64,000 bases of DNA from Ottelia alismoides (GCA_037367405.1 JAZKJV010005550.1:790136-854135); one strand, 5' to 3'. Counted from the first letter of the stretch, positions 10,106 through 21,349 are shown. The notes: generated by a model from the letters alone, not told the origin. Made by a program: numbers and translations.

Positions 10106-13100
10106 GTTGGTTGAAGCAATTTACATGTTATTGTTTGTAATTTTATAGACGACATTCCGGGATTCATTTTATTTTATAAACAGGTGAAGGTGCAAATTAT
10201 GGAGTGGATATAAACAGTGGGGGAATTGCGGATTCTTTTACCAACTTTGTGTGGGAACCTTCTGTTGTTAAGGTAGTTGGATGCATTTGTGCGCTTATTG
10301 CCTTTCCTTTGATTTGAGATTTCTAAGTTGACAACATTTATATGGTACAGATTAACGCTATAAATGCTGCAACTGAGGCTGCATGCCTCATCTTAAGCGT
10401 TGATGAGACGGTTAAAAATCCAAAGGTATAATGCTGCTTGCTATTAGCTTTTTTTTAATGTACAGAAACAACATCGTGTTATAATAAGTCCTTGTGGAAT
10501 TTTGTTCTTTGAATGTTTTTCTTGCATATTTTGTTTTCTTTCTGTTTGACAGTCCCATTACCTCTGTGGACTCCTTATCAATATCTTTGAAAATAGACAA
10601 GCTGGCAATTTAATGAAAATCATGGAAATCACTCAAAATGTTTCCAAGGTCATTGGATTCCAAAACTTTAAGAAAAGGGATTTTTATACCTCGAACTTTA
10701 AAAACTTTGCAAATCACCTTCTCGACCCTGTATTCTTCGTAATTATCACATAAACCTTGTACATATGCTGTCTTACACCACAACCCTCCATCAATTTTAA
10801 CTTTATTTGAGTCCATAACCTGAGTTAGTCGTGAGTTAATTCAACCACAATAATTGGACGGTGGATATCCCACCTCCCAAAGCCAAATCAAGGCCTGCCT
10901 AAATCTGAATGCCAGTTTCCGCCAAAATCTGGCTGTTCGGAACTTCGCTGAACGCGCTCCACTGAACCATCTTAATGCTTGACCCTTCGCATAACAAGTA
11001 TGGTCGCAATAGTATGGGTCGGGGAGTTCGAGTAGTAACGTTGCGGGCCAGAAGCTAGGGATTTCTTCCAGGGACGACGACAGCGAAATGGAGGTGGGTG
11101 GCACATGATACGGCGGGCAGAGGAACCACATATGACTGGGTGGCAATGACTGCTGGCGGAGATGTGTGCATGTACGGCGGGCGTCCACCTCAAAAGCTGA
11201 AGCTAGAAGGGTGATGGCAGCGACTGGGCCGTGGGGCACAGGGGCAAGCAATGGTCGTCCACCTCGGGATGGGACCAGTGACTCGAAGGTGACGGTTGAC
11301 GAGTTTGCACAATCAATTGGAGAGGTGAAGGGATTGTCGAGGTCAATCTCCCTCAGATTGGGTTCTTCCTTATGTAGGGCTTAAGGGAGGTGAAGGGGCG
11401 GCATGCATACATGACGACAGTTGGAGAGGGATGCGAGGCGTTGAGGACCTCGGACAGTCCCAAGGACGATCAACGATGGCATGTCCATCAGAGGCGTTGT
11501 AGCAGCCGACTCTAGGCTTCGTCCCGAGGATGGTGAATGTGGTCGAGTCGAGGCACACTGCAGGGATTTGTCACGTGAAGAGTGCCGATACTTTTGTGAT
11601 TGGGGAGGAGAGAAGGTGGCGGACGACGCTGGGGAGGAGTGAAGGTGGTGGAATCGGAGATGTTGTAGGAGTGTTGGGGAGGAGGATGAAGGAGAAGGGC
11701 ATGGTTTGCGAATTTTATAGATAAGAAGGGTGAATGTGACCTGAATGTATGGATATTAAGCAAATGATTTGTGGGGGTAAGAGTTAGCAAGTTTAGAGCG
11801 TTTGGTTGATAATTACGAAGAATACATGATCAAAAAAGTAATTTGCAAAGTTATTAGAATTCGTGGCATAAAAAATCCCAATAAACAATCATACAATCCT
11901 TAGATGTTGGCACATTTTTTGGTGATAGTCCTTTTTCTTAAATCCTGTTGTACGTGGCATGAAGACAAGATATTACTTATTCATACATGATAGCTGTCTA
12001 AATATTACATAAATATGTGATTAAAAATAACTCAAAGTAACATTTATTTTACTTGGCATGAAGACGAGATTACTTATTCATACATGATAGCTATCGAAAG
12101 ATTACAGAAATATGTGATTAAAAATAACTTGAAGTAACATTTATCTATTGGAAACTACTTAATATGGTTGGTGATCTTCACTGCAACGATGGCATCATCA
12201 TTAACCAGTGTTCATGAAATCGGCCGCACGGGCCGCATATGCGCTTGCATATGCCCGTGCGGCGTGCAGACTGCACCGATTACATGAATCAGTGCATTAT
12301 GCGCCCTTCCCGCATATGCAGCCCGCATATGCCCCGCATACTGCTCCAGCAGCTCCAACTTTTCAATCTTCTCATTCAAGTCCTCAATTATGTAACTCTA
12401 CCTCTTCTTTCATTCTATTGTAAGAATATGACATGCAATTGTATGCAATTGCAATGCATTATACCATTATGTATATGCAATGTTTTATATTTTCCTCATG
12501 TATTGTTTTCGCAAGTATATGAATTATATCGTCGAATATTTTTATATATGCCGATTAGGTTTTGCTCATGCAGTGCATTTATGTGTATTGAAGTTTTGTT
12601 ATCACGAATCATCTAATATGTGAAGTTTTTATGGTAAATGTTTTTTGTGATTAAATATGAGGCAATTAAAAGCATATAAACATCTATTTAACACACAATT
12701 AAAAGCATATAAACACCCATCTGACATGAACCGTTTTTCATAAATTCAGTGGTAATGTTATTCATAGATATTTATTTATTTTTATATTAAAAATTAGAAA
12801 ACCGCGTAGAACCGCATATACCCCGCATATGCCCCCGCATATCGCTTATTCAGTATTCGGTGACCTGTCCGAACGCATACACATACCGCTTTCCTGAACC
12901 TTGTCATTAACATCTTGAGCTCCAAGCCGGCCTCAGTGTTAGAATCCATACCTTTGGGCTGGCTTTTTGTTACTTTCAGAACTCTTTAAGTCTAAATAGC
13001 CATATTTTGACTCTAAAGTCAGCCTGTGATGAATAGAGGTTATGTTGATCTGATTGCACGACGAATAGATGTTTTATGCTAATCTGATTGTACAATAGCT

Positions 13101-13574
13101 AGCATCTGGAGATGTGTTTTGACTCAGCATGCATCTCAATGACACTATATGATAAGAATTTTTTAGATTAAAAGGGGAAGATGTATTGGTGATCTAAACT
13201 GAGTTCCAACTCTGATATTTATCTTTCTAAACAAAAATCGTTAGTGTTAAGTGATGGGGAATGGATGCTTTGATATTCAATTCATACAAGCAGTTACTAA
13301 AATTTTATTATTAGTCTGGTTTGCTATCATCAACTCTGCTTGATTTACCTTCATCTATTCATGTTATATGTCGACATTCTTATATGATTTTACTATTACT
13401 GGATATAAAGTTCACCATCCTCGTAGTATCATGGTTATTTAAGCCCCCCTAAAATGATTCTACTTGCAGTCTGAAAGTGCCCAAGGTGAGGCTGCCGCTA
13501 GTGCAATGGCTGGGCGTGGACGTGGCTTGCCTGGTCTCCGAGGTCGTGGTGGTAGAGGCATGCGGAGACGATAA
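10024..13574 (+). CDS. CCT7: T-complex protein 1 subunit eta (CCT7), last four exons
   Basis: Four exons joined as 10024-10105, 10184-10272, 10351-10425 and 13470-13574 give a continuous 117-codon frame plus stop. It starts [20 protein letters not shown], passes through [18 protein letters not shown] and [19 protein letters not shown], and ends in a Gly/Arg-rich tail [10 protein letters not shown]. This is the C-terminal equatorial domain of the eta subunit of the cytosolic chaperonin TRiC/CCT, which folds actin, tubulin and other clients using ATP. All splice sites are GT/AG and phases agree. The exons show no stop or frameshift, so they look functional. The first roughly 80 percent of the protein is not in the window upstream of 10024, so either the preceding intron is at least about 10 kb (holding the L1 and copia remnants) or this is a gene fragment. 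Confidence 0.95.
10184..10272 (+). CDS. CCT7: CCT7 exon B
   Basis: Acceptor AG at 10182-10183, donor GT at 10273-10274, separated from exon A by a 78-bp intron. Encodes [18 protein letters not shown] and then [11 protein letters not shown]. Confidence 0.95.
10351..10425 (+). CDS. CCT7: CCT7 exon C
   Basis: Acceptor AG at 10349-10350, donor GT at 10426-10427, 78 bp after exon B. Encodes 25 codons, [19 protein letters not shown] then TVKNPK. Confidence 0.95.
10677..11879. mobile_element. non-autonomous element with about 75-bp terminal inverted repeats (Mutator-like candidate)
   Basis: The left end (10677-10752, GGGATTTTTATACCTCGAAC ... GTATTCTTCGTAATTATCA) and the reverse complement of the right end (11805-11879, GGGATTTTTTATGCCACGAA ... 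GTATTCTTCGTAATTATCA) align along about 75 bp with scattered mismatches. The 1.2-kb element lies in the last CCT7 intron. Its interior is GC-rich (10840-11740) and contains open frames of up to 136 codons but no transposase that I recognise. Long TIRs point to the Mutator superfamily. A 9-bp target duplication was not evident at the edges, so the family is an inference. Confidence 0.65.
11956..12150. repeat. two-copy tandem repeat, period about 99 bp
   Basis: GGCATGAAGAC starts at 11956 and again at 12055. Both copies continue through a TTACTTATTCATACATGATAG block and end in TGTGATTAAAAATAACT and AGTAACATTTAT. Copies differ by a few substitutions and a small indel. It lies in the last CCT7 intron, directly before the hAT element. 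Confidence 0.85.
12198..12205. repeat. hAT target-site duplication, left
   Basis: TCATTAAC, directly adjoining the element; identical copy at 12904-12911. Confidence 0.92.
12206..12903. mobile_element. hAT-superfamily non-autonomous element (698 bp)
   Basis: The left end CAGTGTTCATGAAATCGG (12206-12223) pairs with the right end, whose reverse complement is CAAGGTTCAGGAAAGCGG (12886-12903), 14 of 18 matching. The element is flanked by a perfect 8-bp duplication TCATTAAC at 12198-12205 and 12904-12911, the hAT hallmark. Subterminal GCATATGC palindromes are clustered at both ends (about 12234-12335 and 12815-12842). Near the left end GCCGCACGGG pairs with CCCGTGCGGC across a 21-nt centre. There is no transposase, so it needs a helper. 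It sits in the CCT7 last intron. Confidence 0.9.
12904..12911. repeat. hAT target-site duplication, right
   Basis: TCATTAAC, identical to 12198-12205. Confidence 0.92.
13470..13574 (+). CDS. CCT7: CCT7 terminal exon
   Basis: Acceptor TTGCAG ends at 13469. Encodes [19 protein letters not shown], then LPGLRGRGG and RGMRRR with stop TAA at 13572-13574. The sequence follows KNPK of exon C exactly as in other plant CCT7 proteins. The intron before it is 3044 bp, against 78 bp for its two neighbours, because transposons sit in it. Confidence 0.95.
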   Translation, partial: SESAQGEAAASAMAGRGRGLPGLRGRGGRGMRRR

Positions 13575-13988
13575 ATTATATAAGTTCCGTTGCACAAAAT
13601 CCAATCAACTTGTGTCAACTTTCCTTTTTGGTATGTCACGCAGTGAGAAATTTTGTATAGGATTTCTTCAGGTATTTTTGTTTGCCAGTGATATTCGTCT
13701 GCGGAACACACAGAATGAGTGTTAGTGAGATCTTATCTTTTTGTGTTTCACAAGTGGTTCTGTCGTGTTCCCGATTGATCTGGTAATCGTTTGTACTCTG
13801 GATTGGGTTGATGGGCACGATTCCGGGGAAGTACTGTTTATTGAAAGAAATGTGCATGTTTTGCACTTCGGTCATGGTGACATCATGCTTTTGACAGTTT
13901 TTCTTTCTTTTTTTGTGTGGAAAACCTTCTTCTCTTACCTTATTTATCGCTTGCCATGGCATAATTGATTTTGTACTTGTATATTGGT

Positions 13989-13991
<3 letters not shown>
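13575..13991 (+). other. CCT7: probable CCT7 3' untranslated region
   Basis: Follows the CCT7 stop with T-rich sequence typical of plant 3' ends. No certain polyadenylation signal was fixed, so the end is nominal. No other gene is seen here. Confidence 0.5.

Positions 13992-14033
<42 letters not shown>
13992..14033. repeat. (AT)n microsatellite
   Basis: Uninterrupted AT dinucleotides for about 42 bp. Confidence 0.97.
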
Positions 14034-14036
<3 letters not shown>

Positions 14037-14130
14037 CGAGGTTGGTTAGGTATGAATATTGCATATTACAATTTTCTAGATTTTTCCTGTTTGCAAACTT
14101 TATTCCCTGTACTATAATATGTCATTTTTT

Positions 14131-14620
14131 GGAGGGGATATTTACACCTATAACTCTGAGCAATTTCATAATTATGTATATAACCTTGCATAATCTCGAA
14201 TCACACCAGGAACCCCGAATGATGCTTAACTTTTACATGACATGACCCTGTGTAAACATCCATATGTTTTTTCCGTTAACTTTGACGGAATACGTCAAAT
14301 GTGGACCATTTTCATCATTTAAGTTCAAGGTAATTACACCATTCTATTTTCATTCCTTCTCCCATAGGAACCCATCACTGTCGGCGAGGAGTGCGATGGC
14401 GGAGGTCTCGGAGGGAGAGGGTGTATGACCTAGAGGAGGTTGGGGAGGAGGGTGAGAGCTGACGGACTTGGAGGTGGTTAGGGAGGAGGCGGGCGAGGGT
14501 GGGCGGATCCGGAGGAGAGGGGGGGAGGTTGGGGAGGAGACGGAGGGGCTAGAGGGAGTGGGTCGTTGGAGGATGGAGGAGGGTTGTTAGAGGAAGGAGG
14601 GGCTTAGTTTTTTTTGGAAA
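14131..14620. mobile_element. possible relative of the 10677-11879 element, one end only
   Basis: GGGATATTTACACCTATAAC at 14138 onward resembles the TIR of the element at 10677 (GGGATTTTTATACCTCGAAC) and is followed by similar spaced text (ACCTTGCATAATC, then ACCCTGTGTAAACATCC). A G-rich interior follows at 14380-14600. No matching right-hand inverted repeat was found, so this is a fragment or coincidence. Confidence 0.35.
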
Positions 14621-15019
14621 ATTTAATAACCGTCAGATAGATCATTTGTCAAGAAATATAAAAACAGATCCAATTTGTTGTATCTCAAGTTTAATTTAAG
14701 AGAACTAGAAAAATGATATCGATCAAATTTTGGAAAAATCTAAAATCTAAGTATGAAATATCACAACCTCAAATTTGATAGTGTAAAAGCTGTAATTGTA
14801 TAATTAAATATAAACATATTTTTTTCCAAATATTGATAAAAAATCTCCATGTTATTTACTTAATGACGATGGCTATATGGACTATTATTTTTCGGATATA
14901 TCTCACTTGGATAATATCATATCTATGTTACAAGAAACAAACAAAGAACAATGAATTTAAATAACATATACTTTAAACCTTTATGTGGTTGTAAAGTTAA
15001 AGATTGTTTTGCCTATGCT
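14621..15019. other. AT-rich sequence, nothing recognised
   Basis: No open frame, inverted repeat or known motif was seen before the solo LTR. Confidence 0.4.
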
Positions 15020-15426
15020 ATATTTGTTGGATATGCGAGCCCACAATGAGCTATTATGCAATAAATGTCATTGCGAATATCAATCCTTGATCTGAAATGA
15101 AGAATGATTAATTTGCATAATAGGTCCCTTAATATAATTAGGGTTATGTACCATGGTCATCTTAATGATCATACATCTGTTGATTCAATTATTGAATCAT
15201 AGAGGTTGGTGCTTCGATGAATAACTAAAGAGTTAGATTGAGGACTCATCAAGTACCGTCAAATGATTGTTAAGAGATGATCTCTAGTCTGAGTAGGAGA
15301 TGTCAATCCTTTCTCATTTGACCGATATCTAACGACTTCTTGATGCAGGTCCTCTGCATGAGAATATAGATTCAGAGGTATTAGATAAATGAGGTCAAAG
15401 AGTTGACTTAATGAGATCGAGATAAT

Positions 15427-15566
15427 CAAAGTCCTATATCGTATGCTGTCACAATATAAGCACACATCCTCTGATCGGAGACAGATGTGTTATTATATAG
15501 TAACACATCTGTCTCCGGTCAGAGGATGTGTGCCTATATTGTGACAGCATACGACATAGGACTTTG
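15427..15566. repeat. fold-back inverted repeat, arms about 69 nt
   Basis: CAAAGTCCTATATCGTATGC (15427 on) reappears as its reverse complement ending ACATAGGACTTTG at 15566. The arms meet near 15496 with almost no loop and about four mismatches. The related LTR at 45571-46289 has only one arm, so the second arm arose in this copy. Confidence 0.9.
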
Positions 15567-17128
15567 AGTATGTACATTTGGCAAACCAATAGGTTGATGA
15601 CCTAACCGAGGTCTATACACCGGCGCGTTGGTATGCATGCAACGACATATGAGTAATATGTTCTCTCAAAGGGATCATACATGTTCATTACTAAACTGGA
15701 AGATATGAGCTCACTCATGAGATATTGGGAAGAATCAAATTCTGCACATAGTTATCTCACTTTGGAAGTTTGATTGAATTTATAAGGTTTGATATATGCT
15801 TTTGGAAAGTATATGATCAACACCTAGGTATGATATACGCTTTTGAAAAAGTATATGGTGGATACCGACTCTCAATAATATGATGAGAATCTTAATGATA
15901 AAATCCTGAAGGAGACAGTCTAAAAAGAGATCTAAAGCTTCCGATTTATTTTGGGTCTTCCAGTGTGCAGGATGTACATGTATTAGGTATAAAATAACTA
16001 AGGGTAATGTGATCATAAACGATTGTATAACCATGACGCCTCCATTCCGACGGAGTGATGAAACATGTCTGGATTTTAGTGACTTCTTTCACAGAGAAGT
16101 GATCTGATCTTAGTCCAAATGTTGGACATTTATTTGAATGTGATTTTGATGCAATGAGAAGATTAGATCTATGGCATTGATTTAATCAAGCATCTTTGGG
16201 AAGTCTGCAAGATCTGTATTTGAGATGTGATCTCAATATCCAAGTTACTATACGTGGAACAATAAATCGCCTTGTCCTTATCTCAAGTATCCGTAGAAAA
16301 GCGCATTATCCTTAAAAGAGTTCATGGATAATTCCATTGTTGATATTTGTATCCGAACATTGAGAAAATAGATAATTAAATGTGATTTAATTATCATGAA
16401 TAATACGATTTGATTCATATTATAAGGAGAGTTATCTGAGATAATTTATTGTGATTTAATTATCAAAGAAGTGAATAATGTGATTGTGATTCATGTTATT
16501 TGGGCACATGAGAATAGAGTTCCAAGATGATTAAATGTGATTTAATTATCATGGATATGAATACTGCGGATAACACTATCTATATTAACCAGGTATATTA
16601 TAAATGTGATTTGTAATATATTAGAGAGAGCATATTGTGATTTATATTTGTTGATTAATTATTGATGTGAATTCGATTCACATTGGATGATTAATTGAGA
16701 AATATAATTTACATTTTGTTTTAGGTGTGAATGCGATTCAAATTTTCCAATGGCATGATTACAATTTTTACAAGATAATTATGAATTATTTTTGTGAGAT
16801 AATTTACAACAAATGTTGCTGTAAATCTTGGAGATCTCATGGATAATGAGATCTCATGAGATTTTGAGGAGATAGACCCATTCTATCTCAAAAGGGTAGC
16901 CATCCCCTTTTCTTTAGGGAATGTGGTCAATCTTCTCATTATCTCCAAGACCAGTCAAATGATTTAATTTCGAAATTAATTATATTGATTTATCAATATA
17001 TATTAATTTAAATTTAATCAATTGTTGTGTTTTTACAACAACATCATGTCCATTGAAAGAAACACAAATCAATCTCATCCATTGATTGTGTATTGCCCAT
17101 GGATTGAGATCCATGGACTCCCAAAACC

Positions 17129-17137
17129 CTATATAAG
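17129..17137 (+). promoter_or_regulatory. TATA box of the copia LTR
   Basis: CTATATAAG lies in the last third of the LTR after CCAAAACC, followed within about 70 bp by CT-rich sequence (CTCTCCCTCTCTC). This is the usual plant LTR promoter arrangement. Confidence 0.6.
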
Positions 17138-17604
17138 AAGAGGCATCCCTTGCTCTTCTAGTTATACAATTACAACATCAAGTGATGCTCTCTCCCTCTC
17201 TCTACACGTCATCTCTCTCCCTCTCTCTCATTGTGGCCGTCCACCATGGAGCCATTGAGAGCGACGCCATCGTCGCATCATCGTTGTTATGCTGTCGGGG
17301 TATTTACTCGTGGATCTACGTCTCCTTCGGTGCGCCTCTTTCGTGAAGAAGACGTCGGATCTCGTGTGACGAGATCATGAGATTCGTCACTTGGATCAAC
17401 AACATGGATTGTGAGGAGTACGCGTCTTATCAATGCGTTTGCAAGCATCTCCTCCGTTGGATCGGACTTGAGATAGGAGGTCTTTTGGTTTAGAGACTCG
17501 ATCGTAATCACGCTTCAAAGAAGTAATCTTAATACCTAGTTGTGGTTTAGATGAAAAAATCCGAGAAGTGTTCTTGGATCATGTGATTTCATCACATTAA
17601 AATT

Positions 17605-17912
17605 TAGGGTAAATTACAATTTGGGTCCCCATCTATGGGTCCGATCTCAGAATGGGTCCCGATCTTTAAATTGTAACGATTCGGGTCCCAGGGCTATTAA
17701 TGTAAGGAACTTTTGGGGCTAATGACAAGTATGTCCTTGTTTAAAAAGTTGGACCTCAACCCCCATTCTTTCCCAACAAGGGCATATTCATCATGAACCC
17801 CAAAATTTCCATTTCCTAAATGGTCCTCGGACCCGAATCGTTACAATTTAAAGATCGGGACCCATTCTGGGATCGGACCCATAAATGGGACCCAAAATTT
17901 TAATTTACCCTA
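17605..17912. mobile_element. MITE with about 88-bp terminal inverted repeats
   Basis: The left end (GGGTAAATTACAATTTGGGT, from 17607) and the reverse complement of the right end (GGGTAAATTAAAATTTTGGG, from 17910) match over about 88 bp. Both include GGGTCCGATC and ATTGTAACGATTCGGGTCC blocks. The core is only about 130 bp and non-coding. It lies inside the solo LTR: the LTR text resumes after it, as the related copy near 26500 shows. TA dinucleotides adjoin both ends, but a longer target duplication is not clear, so the superfamily is open. Confidence 0.88.
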
Positions 17913-18030
17913 GAATTTTTAAATTCTGCTGTCTCGAGCAACTAGTGCGACTGGTCGCTTCCGATCGCATACGATACGATCTCCACGCTTCCGTGATGCA
18001 CATGAGGATCTCCCCATATCCTTCAATATT

Positions 18031-18699
18031 AACCGATATCGATAATTTACATGTTATTGAAATCATGTAGAGAGTTAAAAATAACATTTATTATCGTATG
18101 AATACGAAAAAGGACAAAATAATAAGATGGAACTTCATATTGAAAATATATTTTATTGTTTCAAAAAATTAACATTACTAAGTATACCTAAATAAAATTT
18201 TAGGTTGAGTTGTCTTTTGGATTTTTTATTATATAATATTTTATTAACATTTATATGAACTTTGTAAATCTTTTATTCTATCAAAGCTTTAGACAAACAT
18301 ATCTTATATATAATGTTGAAATTGAAATTTAAAGTATCTAACAATCTAACAATCTGATGAGAGTCCCAACATCCGACTAAGTCTGAAATATAGCACACAT
18401 ATATTATAAACTAGGGAAATGTGGATATTAAGTAATAGACCCTAATGACTAAATCTAGTTAACTCTATTCTTAAGATCCCCATAAACAAAGGTTCTTGAA
18501 CTTCACAAGTCTTGTGTGAATCTATAAGTGTAGGGACTAAATCAACTTATTAGTTAATTATATATATATTTGAGATAGAATTTTTTGTTAAGTATATACA
18601 AAAATAATGTTGTCAACACAGTGTAACCTTTTCAAAATAATTTGTAAAATATTTGTACAAATCATGTCAAACAATATATAAAAAATTTCAAATATTTTA
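18031..18699. other. AT-rich sequence, nothing recognised
   Basis: Long A/T runs and many stops in all frames. No repeat partner within the window was found. Confidence 0.4.
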
Positions 18700-18960
18700 C
18701 AAATCAATTTGAAAATATCTATACCCATAACCCGTAATAATATGTGGAAGTACGAGCTATGTATAAAGTATATATGCAATATGTACGTACACCTCCCATG
18801 CTTAGCTTGTGCTATGTCCTCATGGCACCAAGTGGTATGAATGACATACCTCGTACTGAGCATAAAGAATAGTGAAAATACATGGAGAGAAACTGATACG
18901 CAACATCCCCCCCCCCCCCCCCCCAATACTTAGACTAAAACAACCTAAGTGTAGGTCATC
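18700..18960 (-). mobile_element. decayed G2/G3-type gypsy fragment with stem-loop array remnant
   Basis: The order TACGAGCTATGTATAAAGTA, CTTAGCTTGTGCTATGTCCTCATGG, GACATACCTCGTACTGAGCATA, then a C-run followed by AATACTTAGACTAAAACAA-CCTAAGTGTAGG matches the stem-loop region of G2 at 53975-54165 in the same orientation. The C-run at 18907-18924 is 18 bases long, where the intact elements have 5-7. No coding sequence is attached. Confidence 0.7.
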
Positions 18961-19823
18961 AGCTTTGAAGGTAAGGGTACACAAGAATAGAAGAGGATGA
19001 TTGGGATGGAATGTATGAAAGGAATATATGAACACGGGAAGGAGCCGAGGGAATGGCTCAAGAGACTGACAAGAATCTACAGATAAGAGCCTTGCCGCAA
19101 ATGGTTTGTCGCTGCTATGATTGGCATGACGAACGGTTTGCCACAGTAGAGGTTGCTCCACCATGTCACTAGTGGCATACCATTTGCCACGCCATGTACG
19201 CGAGCGGCAATCGGTTCGCCGATACGTCCCCTATCTGGGAATTCTTTTCATTCTGTACCCAAATTGAGAAATCTTTTTCCTGGGATCCCTCTCTAGGGGA
19301 ATGTCTGGTTGCGTTTAGATGGGAGAGGATTGATATTTTCACGGAGAGGAGAGACATTATTGTTCGTGTGGTTGGAGACACGTGTCAGCTAGAGGTAAAA
19401 CACTCAAATTAGGTATTAGAATAATAACATTCAAATTAGGTAAATTGTTCATGCGAAATTTCATACAAAATTTTACCGTGAAACCTCCTTCATGGATAAA
19501 TCTTGTTGGCCAGTTGTTCATATGTCGTGTACTTGGTGCTTATACTATATGACCTGAATTTGATAATTCATAGAAATGTTTCGAACCAAACAGAGAATCT
19601 TTTTCCACTCAAACACCATCAGTTATAGTTTTATATACCTTCCATATATAGTTCACCTCAATAAGCAACCCTACGTATTTTTCAACCTTTGAAACATTGT
19701 TGCATTATCTCTTGTCTCCGCGGCGCCCTACCAAAGCTAACAAAACAAATGGAATAATTTAAATTGGATGTTGCTACCATTGTAACACATGGTAAAAATA
19801 GTGTTCACTTCAAGCATCGACAT

Positions 19824-19875
<52 letters not shown>

Positions 19876-21349
19876 GGTTATAGCGAGAAAAGTATAATTG
19901 TGTTCTTGACATTCAAATTGAGGAAATAAATGGATGTTTGATCATTCACCAGTTATAAGATTAATATCTAAAATATGCAACCAATAAGGTTGGTGATCAA
20001 TCACGTTTAAAAAAAAGTCAATAAAGGCTTCTCATGTCTTTAACAACAACTGCCTTTTCACATATTATTGAGGTGTGGTGAACGCGGAAAGGAATTCTCA
20101 AGATCCACTTGAGGCATTTGGTTGGCAAGCCTCATGTTGTGAAAGTTAGAAGTACGAGACACCTTTCTTGTAAAACTACCTAAATGAAGTATTCTAAATG
20201 CCAATTAGTTTAGTTTTCAGATGCCGTCCCTTAACCTACTCAAATTAATATACTCGAAGTTATTCGATTGAATGAATTTTAATTTATATGGATTGGATCC
20301 ATAATTTGGATTTAGTACTTGCAGTTAAACACACAGTGCATGCGCTTACTAGTGCAAGATGTTTTTTAAAAATATCAAAGATAAAGATCGATAATTTAAT
20401 AAGAAGTGAATGTTGACTACGTGCTCATGCATTAATGTGTTCTTAATCCCCTATACAGTGTACTTTGAAGCAACATGTTGATATAAAATGTAAAATGTAA
20501 AGATCATCTTCAATGAAAAGGAAATATTTAGCGACGTGATTTGCTCTCAACAATATATCATCATGAATATCTACATGAACTAAAGTTATTGGGAATCGAG
20601 ATGGATGCAGATATGATGATTGTCATCATTTTTTCAAACAAACTTCATAATTTCATTTCACATGAGTTAGTTGAAGTATGAATGTTGGTTTGCTCTGCAT
20701 ATTGACACCTATTGTGGACATGATCAAAAGGAGAGACCCTCAGTTAACAATGGATACTAAGGAGAACGGACGTGCAACATGAAGCAAGAGTGTCACTAAG
20801 AGTCCAATCCATAGGAAGAAGAAAGGTCAAGCAATTGACGATACTTCTATAACTTCCGCACATCTGACATTTACATAGTTGGGTGATTGCCACTTCTATA
20901 ACTAGCCAAAATACTGAAAGTATGGCTATCTAGAATACTAAAGTCCTTATAGAAGGACATAATTAAATAAACCAACATATTAAATATCCATTTCCATATT
21001 GAGCCATCTTGCTCATTGGATGAGAAGATAGTTGAATGGTTGTATCTGTTGTCTCTACTCACTGTTGTAATGTATTGCATTTGTTTTAGAAGATTAAGAG
21101 ACTTACTTTATATGGGAGATAGTCATCCACTTGTGATCATATGGAATTATTGTAATTTTCGTCATTGAGGTAAACACCATACTAGTATACCTGTAGGAAG
21201 TCCTTTATCATATAGAATGTTTTAAATGTTTTAAAAAATTCGTTATCCATTTCTAAATTTGGTTAAACGAAGATAAACATTTCGAGAAAAAAACATCATA
21301 AAGAGTTATGATAAGTTTATCCTAGAAGTCTTTCTAACATATGATGGAC
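18961..21349. other. unassigned repeat-poor sequence
   Basis: A 72-codon open frame at 19194-19412 (starting MYASGNRFADTSPIW) is flanked by GGCAAATGGTTTG-like short repeats (19090-19220), but I do not recognise the protein. Otherwise the stretch is AT-rich with stops in every frame. Confidence 0.4.
19832..19871. repeat. (AT)n microsatellite
   Basis: About 40 bp of uninterrupted AT/TA repeats following ACATATACATA. Confidence 0.97.

Larger units (their letters stand above)
15025..18025 (+). mobile_element. solo LTR of a Ty1/copia element
   Basis: Begins TGTTGGATATGCGAGCCCAC and ends CCCATATCCTTCA, flanked by the 5-bp duplication ATATT at 15020-15024 and 18026-18030. Neither a primer-binding site after it nor a polypurine tract before it is present, so it is a solo LTR left by LTR-LTR recombination. 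It matches the split copia LTR at 45571-46289 and 26413-27943. The identity as a copia LTR comes from that second copy, which adjoins a copia pol. Without its inserted MITE it is about 2.7 kb. Confidence 0.92.
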
